Source: Gemmatimonadota bacterium (GTDB lineage Bacteria; Gemmatimonadota; Gemmatimonadetes; Longimicrobiales; Gaopeijiaceae). Taken from it: a DNA stretch of 64,000 nucleotides. How positions within the stretch are numbered: position 1 is the stretch's first letter; each line of letters begins with the position of its first letter. The stretch spans positions 62,001-126,000 of the forward strand of contig JAJDVT010000097.1 of assembly GCA_022826005.1 (NCBI GenBank), in the 5' to 3' direction. A model generated the notes under the pieces. The model was not told the origin of the DNA and made no database searches. It saw nothing but the letters and a program-made list of their open reading frames with translations. Below, piece after piece: positions 17,559 to 27,133 of this stretch. A program made the translations under genes and the position numbers.

Positions 17559-17790
17559 CGCCGCGGGGGAAATCGGACGGATTCCCCGCGATGATCGGAT
17601 CCGCATCGTCGGCGCCATCGACCGGCTGGCGGAACAACCGCTGACGGGAAGTGTGCTGAAGGGCGGATTGCGCGGCCTCAGGAGAGTCCGAGTTGGTCGC
17701 TACCGGGTGTTATACGAAGTGCTGGACGATGAGTTGGTCGTCCTCGGGGTAGGCGTGTTCCACCGGCGGGAAGCCTATCGGTCGCGGTAG
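17521..17790 (+). CDS. RelE/ParE-family toxin
   Basis: 89 aa, full length for the family. The pattern is typical: N-terminal strand TYSIRIKRSAAGEI, helical hairpin IRIVGAIDRLA, then LKGGLRGLRRVRVGRYRVLYEVLDDELVVLGVGVFHRREAY. RelE-type toxins cleave ribosome-bound mRNA, whereas ParE types act on gyrase; this sequence is nearer RelE. Its upstream antitoxin appears broken, so the toxin may be silent, inactive or controlled elsewhere. Confidence 0.8.
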   Translation: MSGVTYSIRIKRSAAGEIGRIPRDDRIRIVGAIDRLAEQPLTGSVLKGGLRGLRRVRVGRYRVLYEVLDDELVVLGVGVFHRREAYRSR

Positions 17791-17794
17791 GCGC

Positions 17795-18160
17795 CTACCG
17801 TTCAACCTCTGCCTGCCGCCGGTAGTGCAGCATGCGGGCAGCGTAGCCGAAGCCGAAGAAGTACTTGCGGAGCCCTTCCGCGGAATCAGGCGGAACCTCG
17901 GGGTCGAAGAAGAGGCGGCAGAACTCCTCGCGGGCGCGCAGAATCTCCTGGCATTGGTGCCCGTGCCAGCGGGGATCCTCCGCCGTAAGGTCGAAGAGCT
18001 CAAGCGCTCGTTCGAAGGCGCCCTCGAACCGGCTGGCGCGACCGGCCTGGTGGGCGCGAATGGCGCGTTCCACCTCGCTTCCGATGTTGCCCAGTTGCTC
18101 GACCAGCTCAAGGCGGGCCCAGCCCCCACTGGCCGCTTCCTTGTGGAGGGTGCGCGGCAT
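17795..18160 (-). CDS. helical partner protein of the DUF5674 gene
   Basis: 121 aa, all-helical in appearance. The sequence around LELVEQLGNIGSEVERAI, RFEGAFERALELFDLTAEDP and FFGFGYAARMLHYRRQ suggests a helical bundle. It starts 1 base after the upstream DUF5674 stop (TGA-C-ATG), so the two are co-translated. Paired small proteins of this sort, next to other toxin-antitoxin genes, suggest a toxin-antitoxin-like module. This is inference; no HEPN RxxxxH motif was found. Confidence 0.5.
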   Translation of the reverse strand: MPRTLHKEAASGGWARLELVEQLGNIGSEVERAIRAHQAGRASRFEGAFERALELFDLTAEDPRWHGHQCQEILRAREEFCRLFFDPEVPPDSAEGLRKYFFGFGYAARMLHYRRQAEVER

Positions 18161-18161
18161 G

Positions 18162-18548
18162 TCAGCCGCCCTGCCCGGCCACGATGAGCCGTTCCACAAT
18201 CGCGCGGATACGGGCGCGCGTCCCCTCGTCGTCCACTCCGCGAGAATGGTTGCCGTCCCGGGGGCGGATGTTGATCATCGAGTCGAACTCGATCCAATCG
18301 TCGCCCTGCTCCTCCGGGTAGAGATTGATTCCCCAGAGATCCTGCTGGCGCGAACCTCCGGCCAGGAGCAACGCTTCGTCGTCCGCGTGCAAGCCGCCGC
18401 CTGCGGCCATGATGCCGCGTGACACGTCGACCACGGCCTTGATCCAATCACCGAACTGCTCTTCCGCCAGGTCCAAAAGATCCTCGCGCGTGATTGGTGC
18501 CGAGACGATGTGTCCGTGGGTCAAGTCCGGGGGCTCCTGGGTGTGCAT
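18162..18548 (-). CDS. DUF5674 family protein
   Basis: 128 aa. Recognised by the core ITREDLLDLAEEQFGDWIKAVVDV, the motif GGGLHADDEALLL, then QQDLWGINLYP and FDSMINIRP. These features match the DUF5674 family as I recall it; its function is not established. ATG 18548 was preferred to 18572, but either is possible. It directly precedes the helical partner gene. Its promoter must lie in the short divergent region before the S9 peptidase gene. Confidence 0.7.
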   Translation of the reverse strand: MHTQEPPDLTHGHIVSAPITREDLLDLAEEQFGDWIKAVVDVSRGIMAAGGGLHADDEALLLAGGSRQQDLWGINLYPEEQGDDWIEFDSMINIRPRDGNHSRGVDDEGTRARIRAIVERLIVAGQGG

Positions 18549-18642
18549 GGGCGGAATCAGGGTGGATACCAAGTTGCCCCCCGCGCGCGGCCTGCGAAAG
18601 TTTCAAGTCGTCCTCCCACCCACGACTTCCACGAGTGATGAA

Positions 18643-20763
18643 ATGCACCGAATCTCCCTGGCCATCCTCGCTGCCCGCCTGACGGCCCTCTCCGTCGCAT
18701 CAGCCTCCCTGGGCGTCGTCGCCATCCTCGCCGCCCTCGCGGCGATCGCCGCCCCCACCGCCGCCCAGTCCCGCTTCGAGCCCATGGACGTCTTCCAGCT
18801 CGAGTACGCGGCGGACCCGCAGATCGCCTTCGCCGGCGACCGGATCGTCTATGTACGCACCTCGATGGACATCATGACGGACCGCAAGCGCTCGGAGCTG
18901 TGGGTCGTGAGCCTGGGCGGGAGCGGACACCGGCGGCTGGCCGCGGGCAGCTCGCCGCGCTGGACCCGGGACGGCAGAAGGCTCGCCTACATCGCCGACG
19001 GGCAGATCCAGGTGCGCTGGATGGACACCGGGGAAACCTCGACGCTGACCCAGCTGACCGAGTCCCCGAGCGGGATCCGCTGGTCGCCGGACGAGCGCTA
19101 CATCGCCTTCAACATGCTGGTGCCGCATGCGCCGCCGAGTCTGGCCGCGCCGCCGAAGCCGCCCGCCGGGGCCGAGTGGGCCGATCCGCCGATCATGGAG
19201 GACCGCTTCAAGAGCACGCAGGACGGGGTCGGGTATCTCGACTTCGGCTACAGCCACATCTTCGTGGTCTCGGCCGACGGCGGAACGCCGATACAGGTCA
19301 CTTCGGGCGACTTCAACCACTCCTCGGCGGCGGCGTGGACCTCTGACAGCCGCCATCTCATCTTCTCGTCCAACCGCAATCCGGACTGGGAGCGGGACTT
19401 CCGGAACTCGGAGTTGTACATCGCCGCGGTGCCCGGGCTGGATGGAGGAACCGAGGGCGGCGCGCCCGAGGCGAACGCGGTGCCCGCCGGCGAGATCCGC
19501 GCCCTCACCGACCGGCCCGGGCCGGACCACAGCCCCGCCGTCTCTCGGGACGGCCGCCAGATCGCCTTCATCGGCTATGAGGACCGTACCCGCACCTACC
19601 AGGTCAGCCAACTGCAGGTCATGAACCTGGACGGCAGCGGCCACCGCGTCCTCACCGCCGACCTCGACCGCAGCGTCTCCAACCCCGTGTGGGCCGAGTA
19701 CGGCGAGGGGCTCTACTTCCAGTACGATGACGAGGGCAACACGAAGGTCGGCTTCGTCACGCTGAACGGCGAGACCAGCGTCGAGGTGGAGGACGTCGGC
19801 GGCACCTCCTACGGGAGGCCCTACGGCGGCGGTTCATTCTCGGTATCGTGGGAGGGCAGAATCGCGTTCAACCAGACCCGCCCCGACATGCCCGGCGAAG
19901 TGGCGATCGGTTCCGACGGGTCCGCGCGCACGGTCACATCGCTCAACGCGGACCTGCTGGCCACCAAAACCCTCGGCGCGGTCGAGGAGATCTGGTGGGA
20001 ATCGTCCTTCGACGGCCGCCCGATCCAGGGCTGGGTCGTCAAGCCGCCGGACTTCGACCCGCGCCGCCGCTATCCGCTCGTTCTCGAAATCCACGGCGGC
20101 CCGATCTCGAACTATGGCGACAGGTTTTCGGCCGAGATCCAGCTTCTGGCGTCCGCCGGCTACGTCGTGCTGTACGCCAACCCGAGGGGAAGCACGAGCT
20201 ACGGCGAAGAGTTCGGCGACCTCCTCTACCGCAACTACCCCGGCGAGGACTACGACGACCTGATGTCCGGCGTCGACGCCGTGATCGCGCAGGGGTACAT
20301 CGACGAGAACAACCTGTTCGTTACCGGCGGCAGCGCGGGCGGAATCATGACCGCCTGGATCGTCGGCAAGACGGACCGCTTCCGGGCCGCGGTGGCGCAG
20401 AAGCCCGTCGTCAACTGGATCAGCAAGACGCTCACCGCCGACAACTGGTACGGCTACTATTTCAGCCGTTACGAGGGGTTGCCGTGGGAGAATCCGGACC
20501 CCTACTGGGAGTTCTCGCCGATCTCGCTGGCCGGAAACGTGAACACGCCCACCATGATCATCACCGGCGAAGAGGACCTGCGCACCCCGCTGTCGGAGTC
20601 CTACCAGCTATACCACGCGCTGAAGTTCCGCGGGATCGACACGGCCGTGATCCGGCTCCCCGGCGCTTCGCACGACATGAGCCGGCGGCCCAGCCAGCTG
20701 ATGGCGAAGATCGCGAATGTCGTGGCGTGGTTCGAGCGGTACCGGGTCGCCGGGGTAAGTTGA
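18643..20763 (+). CDS. secreted S9 family prolyl oligopeptidase-type peptidase
   Basis: 706 aa. The signal peptide (to about APTAAQS, residue 43) precedes a TolB/WD-like beta-propeller (about residues 50-430, repeats such as SRDGRQIAFIGYED). A C-terminal alpha/beta-hydrolase follows, with nucleophile GGSAGG (Ser about 564), Asp in TGEEDLRTP and His in GASHDMS. S9C-type enzymes cleave short peptides, often from the N-terminus, in the periplasm. ATG 18643 gives the signal peptide directly, although no strong RBS is visible. Confidence 0.92.
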   Translation: MHRISLAILAARLTALSVASASLGVVAILAALAAIAAPTAAQSRFEPMDVFQLEYAADPQIAFAGDRIVYVRTSMDIMTDRKRSELWVVSLGGSGHRRLAAGSSPRWTRDGRRLAYIADGQIQVRWMDTGETSTLTQLTESPSGIRWSPDERYIAFNMLVPHAPPSLAAPPKPPAGAEWADPPIMEDRFKSTQDGVGYLDFGYSHIFVVSADGGTPIQVTSGDFNHSSAAAWTSDSRHLIFSSNRNPDWERDFRNSELYIAAVPGLDGGTEGGAPEANAVPAGEIRALTDRPGPDHSPAVSRDGRQIAFIGYEDRTRTYQVSQLQVMNLDGSGHRVLTADLDRSVSNPVWAEYGEGLYFQYDDEGNTKVGFVTLNGETSVEVEDVGGTSYGRPYGGGSFSVSWEGRIAFNQTRPDMPGEVAIGSDGSARTVTSLNADLLATKTLGAVEEIWWESSFDGRPIQGWVVKPPDFDPRRRYPLVLEIHGGPISNYGDRFSAEIQLLASAGYVVLYANPRGSTSYGEEFGDLLYRNYPGEDYDDLMSGVDAVIAQGYIDENNLFVTGGSAGGIMTAWIVGKTDRFRAAVAQKPVVNWISKTLTADNWYGYYFSRYEGLPWENPDPYWEFSPISLAGNVNTPTMIITGEEDLRTPLSESYQLYHALKFRGIDTAVIRLPGASHDMSRRPSQLMAKIANVVAWFERYRVAGVS

Positions 20764-20803
20764 GGGGCGACAACACAGGCCGGTATCAGCGGAGGGTCGA
20801 ACG

Positions 20804-22000
20804 ATGGACACCAGAACCAGCGATGGCACCAACACCGCGCTTTTCTTCGCACTGATCGCCCTTGCCCTGGCGGCCTGCGATTCCGCGGACCGGTCCACAG
20901 ACACCGCGGCATCCGACGATTCCCGTGAAGAGGCACGACGGGTGGCGGACGTTGAGTTCCGCATAGGCGGACACACGAACAATCCCGCCTATCAATTCGT
21001 GGAAGTACGGGACATTGCGATCCTGGCCGACCACGGATTCGTGGTAGCCGACCCGGGCGGACGGCGTGCGGCGCGGTTCGATGCCGGTGGGCTGCACCTC
21101 GGCGAACTCGGTGGGCTCGGCGAGGGTCCGGGAGAGTTTGCAGGAGGGTTTGACCTGCCGTCCCGCGTGGCCGTCCACCCGGACGGCGATGTCTGGGTGA
21201 ACACGTCCAGGGAATATCTGATCTTTGCCTTGGCGCCGACCGGCGCAACGTACGTCAGGTCGATGCCGAGTCGGGGAACGTACAGCGGCAAGCCCATGTT
21301 CTCAGCCGATGGCCGAATCGGCCTGACGGTTCTGGGTGTGCATGGCCATTTCGGCACCCGCGTCTGGATGGATTCCGCATGGAGCATTCTGAGTGTGGAC
21401 ACGTTGCCGGCTAACACGGACGAGGACCTGGGGTACAGTCTGGTAACCTGGGAACAGGGTGACGGCCGGGAGAGCTATAGCGCGACCCCCGCGCCCTTCG
21501 GCCCTCGTGAGCGATTGGCGCATGCCCGTACCGGCGGGTATGCAGGAGCTGTCACGTCACGCTACGAAATCGACCTGTATGGTGCGGACGGGGCTCTGCT
21601 TCGAACGATCCGCCGTGACCATTCAGGGCCCATTGTGTCGAATGCCGAACGACGGCGCGAGGAATTCGTGATCGACAGCATGACGGCTGTGTTCGAGCAG
21701 TACCCATTCCGGGTTGAGTATGAACCGGGCGAAATCCCCGAGCAGAAGCCGCCGATCGACAATCTGTGGTTCGACGAAGACGGCCGACTGTGGGTCAAGC
21801 TCTGGGATACGGACGGCGATCAGCTCGCAAGGGCGCATGTCTACGGTGGCGATGGCGAGTTCCGCTTCCATGCCGCGTGGCCGCGGGACGTGTCCCTGCG
21901 GCACGGGGCGATCCGCGGTGATGTCGCCATCGGGTTCACGACGGACGAGTTCGATGTCCCGGAGATCGTGAGGGTGGTGTTCGGGCCGGGGTCGTCCTGA
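20804..22000 (+). CDS. 6-bladed beta-propeller lipoprotein
   Basis: 398 aa with a lipobox (LIALALAAC, Cys about residue 25). The propeller hallmark GEGPGEFAGG lies near residue 107. Blades continue to the end, with a C-terminal WFDEDGRLWVKLWD motif shared with other copies in the window. It starts 40 bp after the S9 peptidase stop and may be co-transcribed. It is convergent with the next propeller gene, with only 6 bp between the stops. Confidence 0.8.
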   Translation: MDTRTSDGTNTALFFALIALALAACDSADRSTDTAASDDSREEARRVADVEFRIGGHTNNPAYQFVEVRDIAILADHGFVVADPGGRRAARFDAGGLHLGELGGLGEGPGEFAGGFDLPSRVAVHPDGDVWVNTSREYLIFALAPTGATYVRSMPSRGTYSGKPMFSADGRIGLTVLGVHGHFGTRVWMDSAWSILSVDTLPANTDEDLGYSLVTWEQGDGRESYSATPAPFGPRERLAHARTGGYAGAVTSRYEIDLYGADGALLRTIRRDHSGPIVSNAERRREEFVIDSMTAVFEQYPFRVEYEPGEIPEQKPPIDNLWFDEDGRLWVKLWDTDGDQLARAHVYGGDGEFRFHAAWPRDVSLRHGAIRGDVAIGFTTDEFDVPEIVRVVFGPGSS

Positions 22001-22006
22001 GGTCCC

Positions 22007-23044
22007 TCAGCGCCTCCCCCCGCTGAACCGCAGTCGCCCCACCCGGACCACCCGATTCCCGTCTGGCGTATCGGCCAGGTCGAAGGCCATGTCCCCGTCA
22101 CCCAGCGGGCGCACCAGGGTGTCCAGCTGATCCGTTCCAACGAGGGTCATGCCGCTCGGGTCGAGGCGAACCGAGTAGATGAAGGTGTCTCCCAAACGTT
22201 CAAAACTGGGCTCTCGACCCTGTGCTTCCAGTCTATCCAGCTCTTCCAGGAGATCGCTTACGCTCATGGCAGTCCCGAATGCGAACACCCAGACGCCCGA
22301 GCCGTCGGGTGCAAGCCGGAGATCGCTGACGAAGGCGGGATAACCGCCGCGGCCTGCCCGATTCCATTCATCCATCCCGGGCAGTTCCAGTTCCAGGCTG
22401 CCCTGGAGTCGCAGATTCTCGTCGAAGACCTCCACCAGCCCGTCCCCGGTGACGGTCCAAATCGTGCCGTCCGCGCCCCGGATCGCGTCCGCTACACGGA
22501 GCACGGGGGATTCGTCGTCGGTCTGCATGGAACGGATCGAGTCTCCACCCTCATCAAGGAGCAGGATGCGCGCGTCCAGTTGTGGGTTGTCCGGCTCCGA
22601 CTCTTCGCCGACCGCAACGTAGTTGATCAGCCAGGCCTCGGTCACAGAGTCCCAAAAGACCGCGTGCACGGACCCGGCCAGCTGGGTGGTCCTCGTAAAC
22701 CCGAGGTCGTGCGAATACAGGTGCAGCCTGGGCGTGCCCGGCTCATACAGAAGGACCCCGCCCGATCCCATGGCGAACTTCGGCTCCCCCCGGAGCTCGC
22801 CGGGGCCATCTCCCTCACGGGTCAGCTCCCGCTGGTAGCGCCCCTCCGAGTCGTAGACGATCACCAGGCCGCCGAGGACGTCGGAACTGACGAGGTATCC
22901 TCGGTCTCCCATGTCGAGAACCTCCGCGAAGAACCCCACGCCGGCGGGGTCCTCCCTCGCACCCAGCGTATCCGTCGGGACGAAGTCCACGCTGCATCCG
23001 GCACACAGCTGGGTTGCTGCGGTAGCGGTCAGAAGCAGGCTCAT
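22007..23044 (-). CDS. 6-bladed beta-propeller lipoprotein
   Basis: 345 aa. The N-terminus MSLLLTATAATQLCAGC ends in a lipobox (Cys about residue 17). The hallmark is GDGPGELRG near residue 80, and later blades include DGSGVWVFAFG and VRLDPSGMTLVG. The internal ATG at 23044 is preferred to 23071 because it begins the signal peptide. It is more diverged from the 37-44 kb propellers than they are from each other. Confidence 0.78.
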   Translation of the reverse strand: MSLLLTATAATQLCAGCSVDFVPTDTLGAREDPAGVGFFAEVLDMGDRGYLVSSDVLGGLVIVYDSEGRYQRELTREGDGPGELRGEPKFAMGSGGVLLYEPGTPRLHLYSHDLGFTRTTQLAGSVHAVFWDSVTEAWLINYVAVGEESEPDNPQLDARILLLDEGGDSIRSMQTDDESPVLRVADAIRGADGTIWTVTGDGLVEVFDENLRLQGSLELELPGMDEWNRAGRGGYPAFVSDLRLAPDGSGVWVFAFGTAMSVSDLLEELDRLEAQGREPSFERLGDTFIYSVRLDPSGMTLVGTDQLDTLVRPLGDGDMAFDLADTPDGNRVVRVGRLRFSGGRR

Positions 23045-23289
23045 TCGGGGTTTCTCCTCGGGTGTGCGCAAACGGGATCGCTTGGACCTGATACACTATT
23101 CCGGTACTTGCGGTCCAAGGGATTTGAAGTTCATCTAAAGTTCATCTTTGCCGGATCGATGACGCTAGCGCTCTGCTGCCGGTAGCCAAAAGCTGCCCAG
23201 GACCAAACCATGCCGACCACAATATGGGGCCGAGGCGGTCGGCCAATCGAAGGACGGGCTGGCATCCGCGGATCATGACCGGGTTCTCT

Positions 23290-23591
23290 ATGGCCAATCG
23301 ACCGAGTAGCCCTTCGCTCTTCGTCGATACCGCGGGCTGGATGGCCATGGCGGACGGATTCGGTGGGAGCGCATCGGTGCTGCCCGGGCGGAGAAGGCGC
23401 GCGAGCGGTTCTTCGAGTGGACCGACAGGGGCTTCTCGTTTACGGATTGCACGATCTTCGTCGTCATGAAGGAGCTCGGGCTTCGGAGGGTGTTGACGAC
23501 GGAGCGCCACTTCCTGCAGGCCGGGTTCGAGGTGGTGCCGATGGAAGCCTTGCGGCGCCGGGACTGTCTACTATCGGAGAGAATGAAATGA
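23290..23591 (+). pseudogene. VapC/PIN-domain toxin relic
   Basis: From ATG 23290 the frame begins like a PIN toxin (SLFVDTAGWMAMADGF, with the first catalytic Asp). It then shifts frame near 23385 to the C-terminal part ARERFFEWTDRGFSFTDCTIF, VVMKELGLRRVLTTERHF and LQAGFEVVP. About 70 central residues are missing. Its stop overlaps the start of the following large amidohydrolase by ATGA. No antitoxin lies upstream. Confidence 0.75.
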
Positions 23592-26500
23592 AGAGCCCAC
23601 CCACGATCGCGCGTAACGGTGCGGCCGGCCTCGGTCTCCGGCGCGGATTCGGCGTCCGGGGCGGATTCGGCGTCGGGTGCGGATTCGGTGTCCGATCCGA
23701 CTCGAGCGTCCAGCGCACCTTCAGCACCGCCGCGGCCATGATGGCGTGCGCCTGCCTCGTGACCCCGGCCCTCGCCCAGGAAACCCCGGCGCAAGACGAC
23801 TCCCTCGCCACCGAATCGCTTCCCCTCGAGCCCACGCGCGAGATCCGCTTCACGACCAGCGAGGGGTCGTGGATGTCGGTGGACATCAGTCCCGACGGCA
23901 CGACCCTCGTTTTCGACCTTCTCGGTGACCTGTACACCCTGCCGGCAGGGGGCGGAACCGCGACGCCGCTCATGACCGGGCCCGCCTTCGAGAGCCAGCC
24001 GCGGTTCAGCCCGGACGGATCGGAGATCGTGTTCGTGTCGGACCGCAGCGGGGGACAGAATCTGTGGGTGATCAGCGCCGACGGGTCGGACACGACGCAG
24101 ATCACGCGCGGCAACGGGAACCTGTACACGTCGCCGGAGTGGTCGCCGGACGGGGGCTACCTGGTCGCATCGCGGACGTTCAGCCCGCTCGGTGGCGCGG
24201 CGAAGCCGTGGCTGTTTCACCGGGAGGGCGGGAGCGGGGTGGCGCTGATCGGCGAGCCCGCGAACCTCAAGGCGATCGGGGCCGCTTTCGACCCGACGGG
24301 ACGCTACATCTACCTGGCCCAGGGGACTGGGGACTGGACCTATGACGCGGCGTTCCCGAAGTACCAACTGACTCGCTACGACCGCGAGACGGGGCGGCGG
24401 GCGACCGTTACAGGCCGTTATGGCTCGGGATTCCGGCCGGCGGTGTCGCCGGATGGGTCGACGCTGGTTTATGGGACTCGGCACGAGGACGCAACGGGGC
24501 TGCGGGCGCGGGACCTGGCCACCGGCGGCGAGCGCTGGCTGGTCTACCCGGTGCAGCGCGACGACATGGAGAGCCGAGCGACGCTGGACCTGTTGCCCGG
24601 GTATGCCTTCACGCCGGATGGCGCGGCGCTGGTTGCCTCGTATGGCGGGCGGCTGTGGCGGGTGCCGATGGATGGGGGTGACCCGGTCGAGATCGCCTTC
24701 GAGGCGGAGGTCGTGGTGCACGTGGGGCCGCGGCTCGACTTCGACTACCCCCTCGCCGATGCGCCGACGTTCAGGGTGCGTCAGATCCGCGACGTTGCAT
24801 TGTCGCCGGACGGGGGGGAGATCGCGTTTACGGCGCTGGGGAGGTTGTATGTGATGGGGGTGGAGGGGGGCGAGCCGGAGCGGATCGGCGCGGGGATCGA
24901 GGCCGCGCTGTTCCAGCCGGCGTGGTCGCCGGATGGAGGGGAGCTGGCGGTGGTGAGCTGGCAGGAACCGGATGGCGGGCAGCTTTGGGTGGTGGAGAGG
25001 GGTGGGGATGCGCGCCGGGTGTCGGTGGCGCCGCGCTACCTGCAGTCGCCCGTGTGGTCGCCGGGGGGCGACAGGATTGTGGTGTTGCAGGGGCCGGTGC
25101 GGGGGCGGCTGGGTGGGGCGGGTGGGGGTGGGCAGACCGACATCGTCTGGTACGAGGCCGGCGGCGGCGGTGAGCCGACCGTGGTCGCTGAAGCGGTGGG
25201 GCGGTCGCGTCCGCACTTCCGGGCGGACGCACCCGACCGCATCTACCTGCACGCGGGCGGACGCGGGCTTGTTTCGGTGCGCTGGGACGGCACCGAGGAG
25301 AAGGAACACCTGCAGGTGACCGGCTTTTCGGCGAACCGGGGCGGGGGCCCGGCGAACGCCTCCTCGATCACGATGGCGCCGATGGGTGACCGCGCCCTGG
25401 CCAAGGTCGGCAACGACCTCTACGTGGTGACAGTGCCCCGTGTGGGCGCAGAGGCGCCGACGGTCTCTGTGCGCAACCCCTCCAACGCGGCGGTGCCGGT
25501 CACTCGCGTCACCGAATTCGGCGGCGAATTCCCCTCCTGGAGCAGCGACGGCAACACCGTGGTCTGGGCGCTGGGCAACGCGTACTTCCGCTACGACCTG
25601 GAGGCGGCGCGCGCCTTTGCGGACAGCGTCGAAGCGGCGGAAGAGGAAGCGGCGGACACGGGCGCCGGGGCGAATCCGGCGGCCGGCGACGAGCCCGATG
25701 ACCCCGCCGCCGAGGAAGCTGCAGACGACCCCGAGGGCGCCGACCCCAACCCACCCCGCTACCACCCCACCGAGGTCCGGGTCGATCTCCGCGCCCCCCG
25801 CGATCTCCCCACCGGAACACTCCTCCTCACCGGCGCCCGGGTCATCACCATGCGTGGCGACGAGGTCCTCCAACGGGGAGACATCCTCCTGGACGGCCAC
25901 CGCATCGCCGCGGTAGGCCCGACCGGCTCCCTGGATGTCCCGGACGGCACCGTCACCCGCGACGTCAGCGGCATGACCATCACGCCCGGCTTCGTCGATA
26001 CGCACGCCCACCTTCGTCCGCCTGCCGGCATCCACACCACGCAGCCGTGGGGCTACCTCGCGAACCTGGCCTTCGGCGTCACCACCACGCGCGACCCCCA
26101 GACCGGCGTGTCGGACGTGCTCACCTACGCCGACCGGGTGCGCTCCGGCGACATCCTCGGCCCGCGCATCTACTCCACCGGCCCCGGCGTCTTCGGCGAC
26201 TACCAGGCCCTCGAAGGCATCCGCGACCTCGACCACGCCCGCGACATCCTCCGGCGCTACTCCGACTATTACGACACCAAGACCTTCAAGATGTACCTGG
26301 CCGGCAACCGCCAGCAGCGGCAGTGGCTCATCATGGCGGCCCGCGAACTGGAGCTGATGCCGACCACCGAAGCCGGCCTCGACTACCAGGCCGACCTCAC
26401 GCACGCGATGGACGGCTACCCCGGGATCGAGCACAACCTGCCCATCTACCCGCTCTACAACGATGTCGTCCGCCTCTTCTCGGAGACGAGAGTCCTCAAC

Positions 26501-27082
26501 ACTCCGACGCTGATCGTCTCCTTCGGCGGCCCGATGGGCGAGATCTACTGGTTCACCCGCGAAAACGTCCACGACAACGAGCGCCTCGCGCGCTTCACGC
26601 CCCACGAAACCCTCGACCGGCGCACCCGGCGGCGGTCGGGAGCGGCCGGTGCGGTCGCCTGGGCCGTTGACGAGGAATACGTCTTCGAGGACCACGCCCG
26701 CTTCCTGAATGATGTCGTACTCGATGGCGGCTTCGCGGGCGTCGGCAGCCACGGCCAGCTCCAGGGACTCGGCTTCCACTGGGAGTTGTGGATGGTCGCG
26801 TCCGGCGGCATGTCGAACCACGACGCGCTGCGGTCCGCCACGATCTTCGGCGCCAACGGCATCGGCCTGGAGACGGAGCTGGGCTCGATTGAGCCCGGCA
26901 AGCTCGCGGACCTCGTCATCCTGTCCCGCAATCCGCTGGACGACCTGCGCAACACGCTGTCGGTGGAGCAGGTGATGATCAACGGACGGCTCTTCGAGGC
27001 CGCGACGCTGGACGAGGTGTGGCCGCGGGAGCGGGCGCTGGGGTACAAGGGGTTCGTGGAGGATGAGCCTCCGGGACGTTAG
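23588..27082 (+). CDS. exported TolB-type propeller/amidohydrolase fusion
   Basis: 1164 aa. Residues about 85-690 are TolB/WD40-like beta-propeller repeats (SPDGSEIVFVSDRSGGQNLW and similar). An acidic Ala/Glu/Asp-rich linker follows at about 685-720. Residues about 740-1160 are an amidohydrolase with the metal motif PGFVDTHAHLRP and the end SIEPGKLADLVILSRNPL. This architecture is common in secreted amidohydrolases acting on peptide-like or cyclic amides. The signal core is MMACACLVTPALAQ at residues about 51-64, preceded by an unusual GFGV-repeat N-terminus. A start at the internal ATG near 23738 is therefore possible. The 5' end overlaps the dead vapC. Confidence 0.88.
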   Translation: MKSPPTIARNGAAGLGLRRGFGVRGGFGVGCGFGVRSDSSVQRTFSTAAAMMACACLVTPALAQETPAQDDSLATESLPLEPTREIRFTTSEGSWMSVDISPDGTTLVFDLLGDLYTLPAGGGTATPLMTGPAFESQPRFSPDGSEIVFVSDRSGGQNLWVISADGSDTTQITRGNGNLYTSPEWSPDGGYLVASRTFSPLGGAAKPWLFHREGGSGVALIGEPANLKAIGAAFDPTGRYIYLAQGTGDWTYDAAFPKYQLTRYDRETGRRATVTGRYGSGFRPAVSPDGSTLVYGTRHEDATGLRARDLATGGERWLVYPVQRDDMESRATLDLLPGYAFTPDGAALVASYGGRLWRVPMDGGDPVEIAFEAEVVVHVGPRLDFDYPLADAPTFRVRQIRDVALSPDGGEIAFTALGRLYVMGVEGGEPERIGAGIEAALFQPAWSPDGGELAVVSWQEPDGGQLWVVERGGDARRVSVAPRYLQSPVWSPGGDRIVVLQGPVRGRLGGAGGGGQTDIVWYEAGGGGEPTVVAEAVGRSRPHFRADAPDRIYLHAGGRGLVSVRWDGTEEKEHLQVTGFSANRGGGPANASSITMAPMGDRALAKVGNDLYVVTVPRVGAEAPTVSVRNPSNAAVPVTRVTEFGGEFPSWSSDGNTVVWALGNAYFRYDLEAARAFADSVEAAEEEAADTGAGANPAAGDEPDDPAAEEAADDPEGADPNPPRYHPTEVRVDLRAPRDLPTGTLLLTGARVITMRGDEVLQRGDILLDGHRIAAVGPTGSLDVPDGTVTRDVSGMTITPGFVDTHAHLRPPAGIHTTQPWGYLANLAFGVTTTRDPQTGVSDVLTYADRVRSGDILGPRIYSTGPGVFGDYQALEGIRDLDHARDILRRYSDYYDTKTFKMYLAGNRQQRQWLIMAARELELMPTTEAGLDYQADLTHAMDGYPGIEHNLPIYPLYNDVVRLFSETRVLNTPTLIVSFGGPMGEIYWFTRENVHDNERLARFTPHETLDRRTRRRSGAAGAVAWAVDEEYVFEDHARFLNDVVLDGGFAGVGSHGQLQGLGFHWELWMVASGGMSNHDALRSATIFGANGIGLETELGSIEPGKLADLVILSRNPLDDLRNTLSVEQVMINGRLFEAATLDEVWPRERALGYKGFVEDEPPGR

Positions 27083-27133
27083 GCGTTCCGGGGACGGTGC
27101 AGGTCCGCCTTCCCCCACCAGGTTCAACGCCCC

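Noticed and set aside
23288-27127. A 1279-codon open frame on the minus strand
   Set aside because: It lies wholly antisense to the TolB/amidohydrolase gene and has no domain features. Long antisense frames are expected in DNA with very high GC at third codon positions. The same applies to 8815-11523 (antisense to lon) and 58645-62244 (antisense to actB/actC).
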